Below, in pieces: positions 16,274 through 18,027 of a stretch of 18,027 nt of DNA. This DNA comes from Blastocladiella britannica (lineage: Eukaryota; Blastocladiomycota; Blastocladiomycetes; Blastocladiales; Blastocladiaceae), in NCBI GenBank assembly GCA_025349905.2, contig MU624604.1, positions 24,734-42,760 on the forward strand, written 5' to 3'. The translations under genes were made by a program, and so were the position numbers. The notes beneath the pieces are model-generated. The model did not search any database. It was not told the origin of the DNA and saw nothing but the letters and a program-made list of their open reading frames with translations. Within the stretch, counting starts at the first letter, position 1; the number at the start of each line of letters is the position of its first letter.

Positions 16274-17869
16274 TTACACTAACCGTGCCGAAAAGTCTGG
16301 CTCGTCCATACCCCGGCCCATGGATCCACTGCCGCTAGGGACGCCGCCTCCGCCCATGATCCCCGCTCCACCCGCCGACGCGCCCTGTTAGTGTCTTCAT
16401 AGGTCAGGCTAAATTCAGATCGGGCCATATAGAAAACGAACCCAGTGCACGTAATCCGGCGTTTCGCAGGCCTGGTACTCGTCAATGAGATCCTGCACCA
16501 CCGCACGCGAGTCGTCAAACTCGGTGAAATCCTTGTTGGCGAACCGCGCCGACTTTTCGTACTGCTGCAGGTACGCCTTGCGCTTGCGCATGCCGTCAAA
16601 CTGGGTCAGGGTCCGTTGGAACATCTATCCTCGACCTTCCTCTGATTAGTAAAACAAAAAAAAACTGAAAAAAAAAAAAGATGGACGTGCCGAAGCAATC
16701 CCCGTGTGGTTGGCCAGCATCAGGCCCGAGACACGATGGCCAGTCTCAATGTACGGCGACTTTTTGCTGAGCGCCACCTGGATCGAGGCTGGGCCCCAAG
16801 GGATAAACTGCGCCAGCTTGCGCTCGCGAATGCGCACCAGCGACTTGTGCACGTCGGTCGGGTCCACGTCGCCCTGAATGATGTTGAGCACCGACACGTA
16901 GCACGCGCGCTTCGAGTCGCGGGTGGTGACCATCTTGTTCTTGGGCTGCAGCAGCCTCCGCATCACGTCCAGGACGGTGGTCCGCCGCACCGATTTTGCC
17001 TGGTCCACGTTCGCCGACGCAAACGGCGTGTACGCAGTCGACAGGAAATGGCAGCGTGGGGTTGGGATCAGCGCCGCCACCAGCGACACCAGGTCGTTGT
17101 GCATGTATCCCGGGTACCGCAGCGTGGCGGTGGACGCGGCCATGACCGTTGCCACCAGCTGGTTGACCTGGGTGAACGTCGGCTGCTGCACGTGCAACCG
17201 ATCAGCGGCGATGCGGGCCAGCGCCGCATTGTCCAGGACCACCACCGAGTCGGCGTGGTCGGCCAGCCGCTTCAGCGACAGCACCGAGTTGTACGGCTGC
17301 ACCACCACGTCCGACGCGCCTTCGGTGTCGTTCGGGAACACCGAGTACGTCTGCACGATCTTGCGCGGGTACCGGTCGGCCAGCTTCTCCAGCAGGAACG
17401 AGCCCATACCTGACCCGGTCCCGCCGGCGATCGAGTGCAGAAACATGAACCCTTCCAGCGAGTCGGACCCGTCGGCCTCGCGGTCAATCATGTCGATGAT
17501 CTCGTCGCACACCCGCTCGCCCGAGTCGTACCCGTTGGCCCAGTTGTTTCCTGCGCCGCCACCGTCGGCCGACGTGTACACGTTTTCCGGGTTGTACAGG
17601 TTGGCGTAGGGGGACGTCATGATGCTCGAGATCACCCGCGGCTCCAGGTCTAGCAGCAGCGCCCGCGGAATGTAGTGCTCGTCGTCGGCCTGGTAAAAGA
17701 ACACGTCCTTGCGGTCGATGGCCGCGCCCGCCGACGCCGCGGTCGACGCGTACGGCTCGAGAATGCCGGTGGGGCTGATGCCGTGCTCGGCGCACAGCAG
17801 CTTCCAGAACTCGTGGCCGATTTGGTTGCCGCACTGGCCGGTCTGGAGGGTGATGAGCTCTCGTGGCAT
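16274..17869 (-). CDS. TUBG: Gamma-tubulin
   Basis: Nucleates microtubules at the centrosome/basal body or spindle pole as part of the gamma-tubulin complex. Exons are 17869-16691, 16624-16442 and 16384-16274 (introns 66 and 57 nt), giving 490 residues. Family markers: [18 protein letters not shown] at the N-terminus, the tubulin GTP loop GGTGSGMGS (149-157), [10 protein letters not shown], and [12 protein letters not shown] joined to [10 protein letters not shown] by intron 1. That junction matches the family only if the intron starts with GC (GCACGT at 16690) rather than GT. Exon 2 ends [16 protein letters not shown], the point where most gamma-tubulins finish within a few residues. Exon 3 adds 36 residues, Gly/Ser/Met-rich and ending [10 protein letters not shown]. 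The gene is convergent with the guanylyl cyclase gene (64 bp between stops). Confidence 0.95.
16625..16690 (-). other. GC-AG intron of gamma-tubulin
   Basis: Reading the minus strand, exon 1 ends ATTGCTTCG and the intron begins GCACGT, ending GATAG before ATGTTCC. Its length of 66 nt and long T tracts (A runs at 16652-16680 on the plus strand) are typical of introns here. Joining at these points gives GIAS-MFQRTL, matching GIASLFQRTL-type family sequence with no gap. The nearest GT donor (GTCCAT, 16686) would shift the frame. Confidence 0.7.
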
Positions 17870-18027
17870 TTCTTATATCGTGTGGTACGGGATGTCTTTT
17901 ATAAAATACGAAAGAGTGCGCAATAATGCGATCAAGGCTGCCCTTTATTCTCACTGACGAATTTGGCAGGGATCTATATTGACTTTTTCGTGAAAAAATG
18001 AAACAAAGCAAAGAGCCAGCGCCAAAG
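17870..18027 (-). promoter_or_regulatory. Gamma-tubulin promoter with E2F-like repeat, copy 2
   Basis: The upstream region of gamma-tubulin ends the window. It contains 17975-18026, the second copy of the element at 9098-9147, in the same orientation relative to its gene: TTTGGCGC (18026-18019), then TTTGTTTCATTTTTTCACG and AAAAAGTCAATATA. The distance from the E2F-like site to the ATG is about 150 nt, against about 52 nt in the other gene. The similarity begins sharply at TATATTG on the gene-proximal side; the far side is cut by the window end. Confidence 0.6.

Noticed and set aside
1..18027. tRNA, rRNA, CRISPR array, intact transposon or viral gene
   Set aside because: I looked for T-loop-like GGTTCRA motifs, regularly spaced repeats, and transposase or reverse-transcriptase motifs and found none I could support.

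Overview
The window is a gene-dense stretch of a eukaryotic nuclear genome. Coding exons are GC-rich with G/C third positions. Nearly all genes are split by very short introns (mostly 51-85 nt, clustering at 57-66 nt) with GTATGT/GTACGT-like donors and TAG/CAG acceptors, and intergenic DNA is AT-rich. Gene content (Rpn10, a ceruloplasmin-type multicopper oxidase beside an Ftr1 permease, CDK5RAP1, 3-hydroxyanthranilate dioxygenase, an ERI1-type nuclease, a PAS-guanylyl cyclase and gamma-tubulin) fits an early-diverging zoosporic fungus. Blastocladiomycota (Allomyces/Catenaria/Blastocladiella type) is my best guess. That placement is an inference from family knowledge, not from a database comparison.

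Layout, left to right: (1) 1-245, the 3' end of an unrecognised + strand gene whose reading frame is unclear. (2) 438-1781 (+), proteasome ubiquitin receptor RPN10, with a 26-nt first exon and an unusually long first intron. (3) 1832-3256 (-), a secreted, probably GPI-anchored ceruloplasmin-like multicopper oxidase. (4) 3257-4259, a divergent promoter region that also holds the decayed remains of a second copy of that oxidase. (5) 4260-5655 (+), an FTR1 high-affinity iron permease. Items 3 and 5 form a divergent reductive iron-uptake locus. (6) 6091-8203 (-), CDK5RAP1/MiaB-type tRNA methylthiotransferase in six exons. (7) 8258-9088 (-), an unrecognised three-exon gene. (8) 9297-9894 (+), 3-hydroxyanthranilate 3,4-dioxygenase (NAD de novo synthesis). 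(9) 9938-11484 (-), SAP + DEDDh exonuclease of the ERI1 family. (10) 11828-12013 (-), a possible 61-codon gene. (11) 12585-16209 (+), a 1,110-residue coiled-coil/PAS/guanylyl cyclase. (12) 16274-17869 (-), gamma-tubulin, with a GC-AG intron and a glycine-rich tail. The window ends in its promoter.

Convergent pairs are extremely tight (43-64 bp between stop codons, except FTR1/CDK5RAP1), so their 3' UTRs must overlap. Points most worth a second look are the oxidase pseudogene between the two iron genes, a ~50-bp near-identical element ending in an E2F-like TTTGGCGC site upstream of both gamma-tubulin and the unknown gene, the domain layout and Asp-to-Glu metal-site change of the guanylyl cyclase, and a dispersed repeat (298-382 and 5975-6059). 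Exon boundaries were derived by hand from splice signals, frame continuity and remembered family conservation. No search was run.
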